Position numbers and translations under genes: made by a program. This document shows, piece by piece, positions 1-8,324 of a stretch of 64,000 nt of DNA; positions within the stretch are counted from its first letter, which is position 1, and each line of letters opens with the position of its first letter. A model generated the notes under the pieces. The model was not told the DNA's origin and ran no database searches. It saw only the letters and a list, made by a program, of their open reading frames with translations. Location: positions 310,001 through 374,000 of the forward strand of contig NZ_CP095049.1 in assembly GCF_022919135.1 (NCBI RefSeq). The letters are read 5' to 3'. Origin of the DNA: Hymenobacter cellulosivorans. GTDB lineage: Bacteria > Bacteroidota > Bacteroidia > Cytophagales > Hymenobacteraceae.

Positions 1-230
1 ATGATTTTTTCAACGGTCAGGGAGGTCAGCGGGGTGGCGGGCGGCGCTTGGGCCAGCACGGTGGCCGGCAACCACGCCAGCACGGACAACAGAGTAGAGG
101 AACGCATAGGCAACGGGGAAAGGACCTGAAGGATGGCCCGCAAAATACGCAAGCCTCCGGCAAGGACACTACCGCGCCAACGGATGTTGCAACCCAACTT
201 CCCCAGCCCCGACGAATTTGCCCCGGACTC
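1..230 (+). other. Possible 3' tail of a gene entering from upstream
   Basis: Plus-strand frame 3 is open from base 3 and reads as a Gly/Gln/Arg-rich segment (GGQRGGGRR, GRQPRQHGQQ), the kind of basic tail found on DEAD-box RNA helicases and other RNA-binding proteins. The frame stays open to 488, which would overlap the opposite-strand HD gene by about 260 bp, so the true end is unclear. Frame 1 stops at 127-129. No conserved domain lies inside the window. This is a weak call from composition only. Confidence 0.25.
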
Positions 231-881
231 TTACAGCCCGCCCTTCTCCCACTGCCGCAGCTCGGCCTGCAGATTGCGGCGGGCGGCGGCATCGAGCTTG
301 TCCCGGAACAGCGGGGTTTGGAACAGAACAGGAGCCCCGAGCAGCTTTTCCAGCACCTGCTTGCGGCCCCGACGGTAAAGAATGTCGGGCACGAGGCGGT
401 ACTCCTGCCGCACCTGGCGGGCGTACTGCCAGTAGTCGGCCTCAGCGGCCCCCAGGATCTGCAGGTCGGCGTCGAGGAAGAGGTGTAGGTCGGTGTCGGC
501 GGCGGGCTGGGGCTGGGTGTGGTCCTTGGTGCGCTCAATCAGGAAGCTCACCCGCTGCCGCCGCTCGATGGGCAGCGTCGTTTTGGCCAGAAACTCCTGA
601 GCCAGGACCGCGCTGCGGGCCTCGTTGTCGTCGCGCATGGGGCTATACACCACATCGTGAAACCAGATGGCGAGCTGCACCACTTCCGGGTCGTGGAGCA
701 GGGCTTTGTGCTGCTCGGCGGTTTCGAGCAGCTTACGGATGTGGGTCAGGGAATGGTAGTGCCGGCCGGAGGCTTCGTAGGCCGTGGCGAGCTGGCGGTA
801 GGTGGCGTCACGTAAGGCTTCGGGCAAGCCCAGCCGGGTGGCCAGCTGGCCCCAGCGGGCTTCGAGAGTAGTGGGTATCAT
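231..881 (-). CDS. HD-domain predicted metal-dependent phosphohydrolase
   Basis: The 216-aa protein has no signal peptide. It carries HD-superfamily metal-ligand motifs: RHYHSLTH at residues 40-47, WFHDVVY around His75-Asp76, and a later Asp in LFLDADLQILG (about 136). This arrangement matches the COG4339-type family of small predicted HD hydrolases, whose substrate is unknown. The ATG at 879-881 begins the conserved region and no better start is visible. The gene stands alone, and the next gene upstream on this strand (GNAT) ends about 210 bp away with no terminator seen between them, so a two-gene transcript is possible. Family assignment is firm; the biological role is not known. Confidence 0.8.
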   Translation of the reverse strand: MIPTTLEARWGQLATRLGLPEALRDATYRQLATAYEASGRHYHSLTHIRKLLETAEQHKALLHDPEVVQLAIWFHDVVYSPMRDDNEARSAVLAQEFLAKTTLPIERRQRVSFLIERTKDHTQPQPAADTDLHLFLDADLQILGAAEADYWQYARQVRQEYRLVPDILYRRGRKQVLEKLLGAPVLFQTPLFRDKLDAAARRNLQAELRQWEKGGL

Positions 882-1092
882 ATACGGGGGTAAGAATAGT
901 AGCTACTACGTACGAACAGGATGGGGAAAGCGGGGCACATAGAAGAAGATGGCAAAATTGTACTTTCCCAGCAGGCGCTTCGGGGAAGGTGGCGGGGAGA
1001 TGGCGGGGAGGTCCAGGGTAGCCGGCGGGGCAGCGCAAAATGGAATTGGACCTTACCCAGATGGCCGGCCTGGCAGCGTGGAGCCGGCGCGG

Positions 1093-1557
1093 CTAGTTGG
1101 CCGTGGGGGCGCCGTAGGGGTTAGGCAGCCGGATTTCCAGAAACCGCTCGGGCGTGGGCAGAGGCTCGAAGCCGAACTGGGTGTACAGCCCGTGGGCATC
1201 GAGGGTAGCCAGCATCTTGCGGCGCAGGCCCTGCAGCTCGGGGTGGGCCCAGACGCAGCTCATGAGCCACTTCGACAAGCCTTGCCCCCGAAACTCGGGC
1301 AGCACGAATACGTCGCAGAGCCAGGCAAAGGTGGCGTAATCGGTGACGACGCGGGCAAAGCCGGCCAGGCGGCCGTCGGGGGCGTAGAGGCCAAAATTCA
1401 GGGAGTGGGCAATGGCCCGCTCTACCGTAGCCCGCGGAATATTCTGGGCCCAGTAAGAGTCGTGGGCCAGGTAGTGGTGAATAGCGGCCACGTCGAGTTG
1501 GGCAGGGTCGGTGCTGATGCGGAACTGGTGCGGGTGGGTGTGTTCGACGAAAGGCAT
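1093..1557 (-). CDS. GNAT-family N-acetyltransferase
   Basis: A 154-aa single-domain GNAT protein. The acetyl-CoA pyrophosphate-binding loop is visible as LPEFRGQGL at residues 86-94, after the beta-4 strand FAWLCDVFV, and the C-terminal LYTQFGF segment matches the usual Y-x-x-x-GF motif. It should transfer an acetyl group from acetyl-CoA to an amine; the substrate cannot be read from sequence. A good Bacteroidota promoter lies 60-90 bp upstream (1619-1648). It is divergent from the sugar dehydrogenase gene. Confidence 0.85.
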   Translation of the reverse strand: MPFVEHTHPHQFRISTDPAQLDVAAIHHYLAHDSYWAQNIPRATVERAIAHSLNFGLYAPDGRLAGFARVVTDYATFAWLCDVFVLPEFRGQGLSKWLMSCVWAHPELQGLRRKMLATLDAHGLYTQFGFEPLPTPERFLEIRLPNPYGAPTAN

Positions 1558-1618
1558 ACGCGGCGCGAAAAAGAAGTTCAGGAAAGAGGCCGGCCAAACC
1601 CTGGCTCTGGCCTACCTA

Positions 1619-1648
1619 CAAAGCTACCGGCCCCGAATTCTCAAGCAA
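1619..1648 (-). promoter_or_regulatory. Predicted promoter of the GNAT gene
   Basis: On the minus strand a -33 TTG (1646-1648) is followed after 19 bp by the -7 box TAGCTTTG (1619-1626), an exact match to TAnnTTTG. It predicts a start near 1612 and a leader of about 55 nt. Confidence 0.65.
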
Positions 1649-1718
1649 GCTAATCCATTGCGGCTTCTCTCTCGTTAAGACCTATTAAGGTTATTCTTTC
1701 ACCCTCAACTGGTTGTCT

Positions 1719-3128
1719 ATGAAACGTTTTGTCTACTGTATTGCTACTGCCGCGCTGTTACTAGGTTCTGCCGCCGCGCGGGCCCAAACGACCACCTTTA
1801 CCGTGGGCGGCACCACCGTTTCCGTTTCGCCCCTGGCTTCTAACCTGAGCGTACCATGGGAATTGGTGTGGGGTCCCGACAACTTTATCTGGATGACGGA
1901 GCGCAACGGGCGCATCAGCCGGGTAAACCCTGATACGGGGGAGGTACTGCCCCTGCTCACCGTGCCCGACGTGGCCCAAACCGGGGAAAGCGGGCTGCTG
2001 GGCCTGGCCCTCCACCCCGATTTTGCTGCCTCACCCTACCTCTACATCGTCTACAACTACCGAGAGGGCAACGACCTGAAGGAAAAACTGGTGCGCTACA
2101 CCTACGCTGCCAGCACCCGCACCCTAAGCAGCCCATTGGTGCTGCTGGGCAACATTACGGCCAACACCACCCACAGTGGCTCCCGCCTGCTAATCCTGCC
2201 CGACCGGACCCTGCTGATGACGACCGGCGACGCCCAGCTGCGGCCCGAAGCGCAGAACAGCAGCTCGCTGAACGGCAAGATCCTGCGGCTGAACCTGGAC
2301 GGGACGGTACCGAGCAACAACCCCACGCCCGGCAGCCTGGTGTATTCGCTGGGCCACCGCAACCCCCAGGGCCTGACCCGGGCTTCCAATGGCAAAATCT
2401 ACAGCTCAGAGCACGGGGAGACTACCGACGACGAAATCAACCTGATTGAGGCGGGCCGCAATTACGGCTGGCCCAGCGTGGAAGGCCTGTGCAATCTGCC
2501 GGCCGAACAAACATTTTGCGCGGCCAACAACGTACGCCAGCCCCTGCGTACCTGGACGCCGACCATTGCCACCGCCGGCCTGATTCACTACGACCATCCG
2601 GCTATTCCGGAGTGGCGCAACAGTCTGCTGATGGTGGCCTTGAAGGCCACCCGGCTGGTACAGATGCCCCTGACCTCGGCCACTGATGATATCGGCACCG
2701 AGAATACCTACCTGACCACGTTTGGGCGCCTGCGGGCCATCTGCGTGTCGCCGCAGGGCAAAATCTACGTCGGTACCAGCAACCGTGACGGACGCAATAG
2801 CAATCCGCCCGCCACCGACGACCGAATTTTGGTGCTCGAAAACCGCGCTTACCTGCCAGCTTCCACCGCCTCCGCCTCGAAAGCCGCCAAGCTGAGTGTG
2901 TGGCCCAATCCCGCCCAGGGTACCGTGACGTTGCGGCTGCCCTCGGCACCGGCGGCACCCGTGCAAGCCACCATTCTCGACGCGCTGGGCCGCGTGGCCC
3001 GCACCACGTATTTTGCCTCCGGTCAGGCTGATTTGCAGCTTACCCTTGCCGGCCTGACCCCGGGCATTTACGCCATACGCGCCCTGAGCGGCACTTCCTT
3101 TTACACCCAGCAACTGGTAGTCCGGTAA
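1719..3128 (+). CDS. Secreted PQQ-dependent sugar dehydrogenase with T9SS type A sorting domain
   Basis: A 469-aa protein. The ATG at 1719 is chosen over an in-frame TTG at 1713 because it starts a clean Sec signal peptide (MKRFVYCIATAALLLGSAAARA). Residues of about 35-380 match the soluble glucose/sorbosone dehydrogenase (GSDH) beta-propeller family: VPWELVWGPD near the start, GLLGLALHPDF, HSGSRLLILPD, GHRNPQGL, EHGETTDDEIN and NYGWP. Members oxidise aldoses with PQQ. The last 75 residues (LSVWPNPAQGTVTLRLP ... GIYAIRAL) form a T9SS type A sorting domain, so the enzyme is expected outside the outer membrane or on the cell surface. It is followed by a strong terminator. The preferred sugar is unknown. 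Confidence 0.88.
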   Translation: MKRFVYCIATAALLLGSAAARAQTTTFTVGGTTVSVSPLASNLSVPWELVWGPDNFIWMTERNGRISRVNPDTGEVLPLLTVPDVAQTGESGLLGLALHPDFAASPYLYIVYNYREGNDLKEKLVRYTYAASTRTLSSPLVLLGNITANTTHSGSRLLILPDRTLLMTTGDAQLRPEAQNSSSLNGKILRLNLDGTVPSNNPTPGSLVYSLGHRNPQGLTRASNGKIYSSEHGETTDDEINLIEAGRNYGWPSVEGLCNLPAEQTFCAANNVRQPLRTWTPTIATAGLIHYDHPAIPEWRNSLLMVALKATRLVQMPLTSATDDIGTENTYLTTFGRLRAICVSPQGKIYVGTSNRDGRNSNPPATDDRILVLENRAYLPASTASASKAAKLSVWPNPAQGTVTLRLPSAPAAPVQATILDALGRVARTTYFASGQADLQLTLAGLTPGIYAIRALSGTSFYTQQLVVR

Positions 3129-3152
3129 GCCGACGGAACCTAGTTGGAAAGC

Positions 3153-3188
3153 AAAAAAGGCGCTGCGGAATACCGCAGCGCCTTTTTT
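3153..3188. terminator. Bidirectional intrinsic terminator
   Basis: The stem GGCGCTGCGG/CCGCAGCGCC is flanked by A6 on the left and T6 on the right. It can end both the sugar dehydrogenase transcript (plus) and the large surface-protein transcript (minus). Nearly the same hairpin recurs at 10915-10949. Confidence 0.9.
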
Positions 3189-3212
3189 AGGCTTATCGGA
3201 AAGGCTTTACCC

Positions 3213-6200
3213 CTATTCCAGCACCACTTTGCGCGTGATGGTGTAGTCGCCGACTTTCACCCGCAGGGTGTAGATGCCCGTAGCCAGGCCTTTTACCGAC
3301 AGTGGCGCTTCCACAGCCCCCGCCTGCACGGCCACCGACTGCGTCAGCACCTGTTGGCCCAGGGCGTTGAGCAGCGTAGCCTGTACGGCTTTGGTTTGCT
3401 CAGCTCCGCGGATGCGCAGGGTAACAGTGCCTGTGCTGCTGGGGTTCGGGAAGACGCTTACTTCACCGCCGGGCAACTCTTTGGCATTGCTCAGCACAGT
3501 CTGCCGGGCACAAATCGTGAAGGCACCCGTGGCGTCGTTGGAGCCGTAGCCCGCCACCATCACGTAGTATTGCGTGCTGGGAGCCAGGGTTACGTCGAAA
3601 GAGCCAACGGTTTGGTTGTTGCCACTGCTGGCGCGGCACGCCACCTGGGTGAAGGCCGTGGAGCAAGCTGCTGCAGTGAAAATCCGCACCTGGCCAGCGG
3701 GGCCGCCGGTGGTGGTGATTTGCACACTTCCGGCCGCGGCACTGGTCGTCATCGTGAACCACACGTCTTTCGGCGAGTTGGAGGTAGTGCAACCCGGGTT
3801 CACGTAGCCGTTGGCCACGCTGGTGGTAGCGCCGGTGTTGTTGCCGTTGACGGGCGTGCAGGCCGCGCTGGAAATTGGCAGGTTCACAGCGCCGCACGCA
3901 TCGTTGTTGGCCGGGATGGGAGCCGGAGTCGAGAAGCACACGGGGCCTGTAGCCGGGCTTGTACCGGCAGTAGCCCCAGTGTTGCCGCAGTTCTGCGACA
4001 CGTAGTAGCAGTACTCGGTGTTGGCGGTCAGGCCGGTTATATCCACGAAGGTACCGGTGAGGCCCGTCAGGCGCGTGCCAGCCGACGAACCGGGCGTAAA
4101 GCCCTGCGGACCGTATTCTACGTTGAAAGTGGCACCAGCCACGGTAGAGGTTACGGCCCAGTTCAGACGGGCGCTGGTCGTGGCAATGTTTGAGGCATTC
4201 AGGCCTATTGGAGCCGGGCAAGCCGAGTTGGAGCGCACACACAGCTTGAAGCGGCCAAATACGTCGTTGCCGTACTCAAACACGCGAATGTACAGCACCT
4301 CGCCAGGCGTCCGGCCCGTGAGTTCGAGTTGGGAGAATAATCCATCACCACCGTCGTCATTACAATTTACTACGGTTAGTGCGCCGCACGTGCCGGAATA
4401 GATGGCCATACCCGTATCCTTCAGGTCACTGCCCGCCACGGAGTCGGTGGTAGCAATGAGGCTGCCCGTTGAAGGCACTACCACCTTGAACCATACGTCG
4501 CCGCCGGTGTAGCTCGAGCAGCCGGGCGCCGGAATATTAGACGACGCGGTAGCGCCGGCATTGGTGGCCACAATCCGGTTGCTGCACGTGCTGCCAAACT
4601 GCACCGTTACTTCCGTAGCCGTAGCACATTCGTCGTTGGCAGGCGGTGCCGCCAGCGTGGTAAAGGCCACCGGGCCACTGGGCAGGCTGCTGCCGCTCGT
4701 GCCGCCGCAGTTCTGGGTTACGTAAAACTGGTACGTGGTGCCGCTAGCCAGATTCGTCAGGTTCACGGAGGTCGTGGTAGCAGTTACCACGGTGCCCTGG
4801 GTAGAGCCCGGCGTGAAGCCACGCGGACCGTATTCAACCGTAAAGGGGCCACTGCCTGCCGGCGACGTCCAGCTTAGCGTGGCCGAGGTCAGGGTGACAG
4901 CCGAAGCAGCCAATCCGGTTGGCGCAGCGCAAGTTGGCGGAGGCGTTACGCAGAGCGTGAAGGCACCCGTAGCCGTGGTTGAGCTGTAGCCCGATACGAA
5001 GACATAATAGGTCGTGCTCGGGGTCAGAGCCGTCAGGTCCAAGGTACCGGCAGTTGCCGTCGAGCTAAACTTACAGCCCACCTGCGTGAACGGCCCTGTG
5101 CAGCTAGCTGCCGAGAAAACGCGCACCTGCCCGGCGGCAACACCCGTCGTGGTTACGCTGACGGCCGTGCTGCTGGCCCCCGTAGCGGCCGTGGTAAACT
5201 TGTACCATACATCCAGAGGCGAGGCAGCAATACCGCAGCCAGGGTTGGTATAGCCACTGGGCGTAGTGGTGGTAGCACCGTCGTTGGTTCCCTGCGTCGG
5301 CGAAGCGCAGCCGGCCACTACCGGAACCGTAATAGCCCCGCAAGGCTCATCGTTGACGGGAGGCGTTGTGATGCAGATGGTGAATGCGGCCGCAGTAGCC
5401 GAAGGTACCGTGGCACTGTAAGAGAACACGCGTACGTAATACGTGTTACCTATCGTCAGACCCGTGTACAGCCTCACGCTGGGGTCCGAAAAACCTACCG
5501 AAGTCAGGCTGCCACAGGAGCCCGACAACAGTTGTTGCACGTAGTCGCCCGAGCCCGTCAGCGTGACGGTATGAGAAGTAGCGGTAGCAATAAACTTGTA
5601 CCATACATCATCATCGGCCGTGCCAACCGGAGCTACCAGGGTGCCAGGGCCAGTCGCACCTACCAGCGTACCGTTTGTAGCCGCCGTGCAGGTAAAGTTT
5701 GCACTGGGAGTAAGGGTAATGGCAGCTGCGCACTCATCATTGGCCGGGGGAGTAATCGGCGTGGGCGTCGTGACGCAAATCGTGAAGGCAGATGCCGCTG
5801 TGGAGAGTGTAGTAGAGGCGTAAGAGTATACGCGCACATAATACACAGTGCCGACGCTCAGGCCGGTGTAAGTTTTGGCATTGGGGTCGGAGAAGCCTAC
5901 CGAGGTCAGGCTGCCGCAGTTGCCCGACAGCAGTTCCTGTACGTAGTCACCTGTGCCCGTCAGCGTGACGGTGTGTACGGCTGCAGTAGCCGTGAACTTG
6001 TACCACACGTCGTCGTCAGCTGCTCCAACGGGAGTAGCCAGGCCCGCCGTGCCCGAGGCGCCTTCTATAGTGCCGCTGGTAGCGGCCGTGCAAGCAGCAT
6101 CCAGGGCTGCCGGCGTAAGCGTAACGGCGTTGGCACAGGCATCATTAGCTGGCGGCGTGCTCGTCGTAACGCAAATCGTGAAGGCCGCGGCGGCACTCGC

Positions 6201-8024
6201 CAACTGGGTAGTGCCAAACGAATACACGCGCACATAATACACGGTGCCGACACTCAGGCCCGTATAGGTTTTGACGTTGGGGTCCGAAAAGTCGAATGAG
6301 GTCAGACTGCCGCAGGAGCCCGTCAGCAGTTCCTGTACATAATTGCCCGTGCCCGTCAGCGTGACGGTGTGTACGGTCGAGGTGGCCGTGAACTTATACC
6401 ACACATCGTCGTCGGCTGTACCAGTTGGGGCGGCCAGACCGGTCGTACCGGTAGCGCCTTCTATCGTGCCGTTGGTAGCAGCGGTGCAAGCCGCGCCAGT
6501 GGTGGCCGGAGTCAGGGTTACGGCATTGGCACAGGCATCATTGTTAGGAGCCGGCGACGAGGTAACGCAGATAGTGAAAGCCGCCGCGGCTGCCGTGGGG
6601 AACGTTGCACCGTAGGAGTACACACGCACATAATACACGGTGCCTACAGTCAGCCCCGTATAGGTCTTAACGCTGGGGTCGGAATAATCGACGGGAGTCA
6701 GGCTGCCACAGGAGCCCGACAGCAGTTGCTGCACGTAGTCACCCGTGCCCGTTAGCGTGACGGTATGTACGGCCGCAGTGGCCGTAAACTTGTACCACAC
6801 GTCATCGTCGGCCGTGCCAACCGGAGCTACCAGGGTACCCGGGCCCGTAGCACCTTCTACAGTACCGTTGGTGGCTGCCGCGCACGTGGCGTCAGCGGCC
6901 GGAGTCAGGGTCACAGCGCCGGCGCACTCGTCGTTGGTGGGCGGACCGACGGCGCGGGTCGTAAACGAGCCCACGGGGCTCACCAGGCTGGTGCCGGCGC
7001 TACCGCCGCACACCTGGGTCACGTAAAAATCATACGCCGTATTCGCCGTCAGACCTGTCAGGGTCACGGAGGTGGTAGTCGAGGTAACGGTAGTAGCAGC
7101 GCTGGAGCCGGGCGTGAAGCCTTTCACTCCATACTGAATACTATACGTGCCGCTACCGGTAGCCGTCCAGGTCACTGCGGCCGTGGTATTGGTCAGCGCG
7201 GATACGCTCAGGTTGCGCGGCTGGGGGCAGCCCGTGGCGGCCGGAGGTGTAAATGCGTACACCTGACCGGTAGCCGGCTTGGTGAAGATATTGGTGTTTT
7301 CAGTGGTTGAGCTAGCCGTCGGAGCAGCCGTAGCATCGCTCAACGACAGGTAAGAGCCCGCACCGGTACCCGTACCCGCCAGCCCGATGGAAGCACCCGA
7401 CGAAGCAGTAGCGTTAATAGCTCCCGATTCCTGACGATAGATGAACTCGACCCGATTGGAACCCTCGTACAGCTTTACCTGAAAAGACAGGCCGGCAGCG
7501 TTGGAGTTCCAGCGCCATTCCCAGTTAATCCACTCAAAGGTGAACACCCGGTTGGGAGCGGTACCGGTCGTACTGTAAGAGCCCGTAGCCGTGGCCCCGG
7601 TGGGGTTGCCATCCAGGTCGTCGAGCAGCGGTGCTACCATGGGACGAGTAGCCGCCGACACACCCGCCAGGGTTGCAGCAGGGTTGCTGGTGCCAGCTGT
7701 GTTGAAGCTCAGCCAACCATTGGAAGAAGCCTTTACTTCCGTGAAGGTAGCACCATCAAAAACAAAGCTAAATCCTAATGGAATGGCCGGCGACAAGTAG
7801 GTATCAGCTGTCATGCCGGATAGCACTGTGCCGCCGCTAATTGGGGTGAAAGTACCCTGCGACGCGGCGAAGGTATACGTGTCGACCTGCGCCTGAGCGG
7901 TTCCGGCCAACCCCAGCCAGAAGCTGAGTACTAAGAGGGCGGCTCCTTGCCAGCGCCGACTGTACCTTATAGTACAATCAGTTATGCGTTTGACTAATTG
8001 GGGTAAAGGTTTTTTCATCATCAA
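3213..8024 (-). CDS. Giant secreted surface protein with FN3 and NDxC-type beta repeats, T9SS type A sorting domain
   Basis: A 1603-aa secreted protein. The signal peptide lies in residues 1-45 (hydrophobic AALLVLSFWLGLAGTAQAQ). An N-terminal region (about 46-260) is followed by a fibronectin type III domain (CPQPRNLSVSAL ... SFTTRA). Four near-identical modules of about 132 aa come next (NDECAGAVTLTPA ... DDDVWYKFTATA ... YYVRVYSY ... FTICVT). Then come a related module, FN3, another related module, FN3 (both FN3 with GFTPGS), and a last NDAC module. The C-terminus (VSVFPNPSSTGTVTLRIRG ... GIYTLRV) is a type A sorting domain. The DVWYKF modules resemble beta-sandwich repeats common in Bacteroidota exoproteins. 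Adhesion or carbohydrate binding is plausible but inferred. No catalytic domain was recognised. Confidence 0.88.
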   Translation of the reverse strand: MMMKKPLPQLVKRITDCTIRYSRRWQGAALLVLSFWLGLAGTAQAQVDTYTFAASQGTFTPISGGTVLSGMTADTYLSPAIPLGFSFVFDGATFTEVKASSNGWLSFNTAGTSNPAATLAGVSAATRPMVAPLLDDLDGNPTGATATGSYSTTGTAPNRVFTFEWINWEWRWNSNAAGLSFQVKLYEGSNRVEFIYRQESGAINATASSGASIGLAGTGTGAGSYLSLSDATAAPTASSTTENTNIFTKPATGQVYAFTPPAATGCPQPRNLSVSALTNTTAAVTWTATGSGTYSIQYGVKGFTPGSSAATTVTSTTTSVTLTGLTANTAYDFYVTQVCGGSAGTSLVSPVGSFTTRAVGPPTNDECAGAVTLTPAADATCAAATNGTVEGATGPGTLVAPVGTADDDVWYKFTATAAVHTVTLTGTGDYVQQLLSGSCGSLTPVDYSDPSVKTYTGLTVGTVYYVRVYSYGATFPTAAAAAFTICVTSSPAPNNDACANAVTLTPATTGAACTAATNGTIEGATGTTGLAAPTGTADDDVWYKFTATSTVHTVTLTGTGNYVQELLTGSCGSLTSFDFSDPNVKTYTGLSVGTVYYVRVYSFGTTQLASAAAAFTICVTTSTPPANDACANAVTLTPAALDAACTAATSGTIEGASGTAGLATPVGAADDDVWYKFTATAAVHTVTLTGTGDYVQELLSGNCGSLTSVGFSDPNAKTYTGLSVGTVYYVRVYSYASTTLSTAASAFTICVTTPTPITPPANDECAAAITLTPSANFTCTAATNGTLVGATGPGTLVAPVGTADDDVWYKFIATATSHTVTLTGSGDYVQQLLSGSCGSLTSVGFSDPSVRLYTGLTIGNTYYVRVFSYSATVPSATAAAFTICITTPPVNDEPCGAITVPVVAGCASPTQGTNDGATTTTPSGYTNPGCGIAASPLDVWYKFTTAATGASSTAVSVTTTGVAAGQVRVFSAASCTGPFTQVGCKFSSTATAGTLDLTALTPSTTYYVFVSGYSSTTATGAFTLCVTPPPTCAAPTGLAASAVTLTSATLSWTSPAGSGPFTVEYGPRGFTPGSTQGTVVTATTTSVNLTNLASGTTYQFYVTQNCGGTSGSSLPSGPVAFTTLAAPPANDECATATEVTVQFGSTCSNRIVATNAGATASSNIPAPGCSSYTGGDVWFKVVVPSTGSLIATTDSVAGSDLKDTGMAIYSGTCGALTVVNCNDDGGDGLFSQLELTGRTPGEVLYIRVFEYGNDVFGRFKLCVRSNSACPAPIGLNASNIATTSARLNWAVTSTVAGATFNVEYGPQGFTPGSSAGTRLTGLTGTFVDITGLTANTEYCYYVSQNCGNTGATAGTSPATGPVCFSTPAPIPANNDACGAVNLPISSAACTPVNGNNTGATTSVANGYVNPGCTTSNSPKDVWFTMTTSAAAGSVQITTTGGPAGQVRIFTAAACSTAFTQVACRASSGNNQTVGSFDVTLAPSTQYYVMVAGYGSNDATGAFTICARQTVLSNAKELPGGEVSVFPNPSSTGTVTLRIRGAEQTKAVQATLLNALGQQVLTQSVAVQAGAVEAPLSVKGLATGIYTLRVKVGDYTITRKVVLE
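5361..6944 (-). repeat. Four tandem coding repeats of about 396 bp
   Basis: Inside the large surface-protein gene, four direct repeats of about 395-401 bp each encode a DVWYKF / YYVRVYS module. The equivalent 'acgcaaatcgtgaa'-like anchors fall near 5371, 5772, 6169 and 6564. The copies are very similar at DNA level, which points to recent duplication or recombination-driven homogenisation. Confidence 0.85.
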
Positions 8025-8324
8025 TAGCTAGATGGGGTGAAAAGAGAAAAAATGGTAAATAGGTGGGATTGATAAGAAATAGAGCGGAGTGGATTCTGAG
8101 GTTCAGCACGCCGGCTGAATGTCCTAAATCTAAGACAGAGTTTTGTAATTGCGAAACGCTATACTCTGATTTGTCTTCAATTTTCCTTTTTTTGTTCAAT
8201 TGGCATTATCAACCGAATTTTGCTGTACTTTTTTATGACTATAAAACAAAATCCGTATATCTTACGGCAACGTTCTTCCCACCTATTGCTACGTGTCACA
8301 TCTTTTTAACTCTTGTTTCAGTAC
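8025..8324. other. Divergent intergenic region between two giant surface-protein genes
   Basis: This 300-bp AT-richer region must hold both divergent promoters, but I find no exact TAnnTTTG box on either strand. The one clear structure is a perfect inverted repeat TTCAGC-N6-GCTGAA at 8102-8119, a possible operator. Nothing else is recognisable. Confidence 0.4.

Noticed and set aside
5532..6299. Long plus-strand open frame inside the 1603-aa surface-protein gene
   Set aside because: It repeats in step with the coding repeats on the other strand, has Arg/Gly/Ser-rich low-complexity translation and no homology; it is a shadow of a high-GC gene.
5361..6944. Regular repeats considered as a CRISPR array
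   Set aside because: Units are about 396 bp, lie within one reading frame and encode a protein module; no short repeat-spacer pattern exists.
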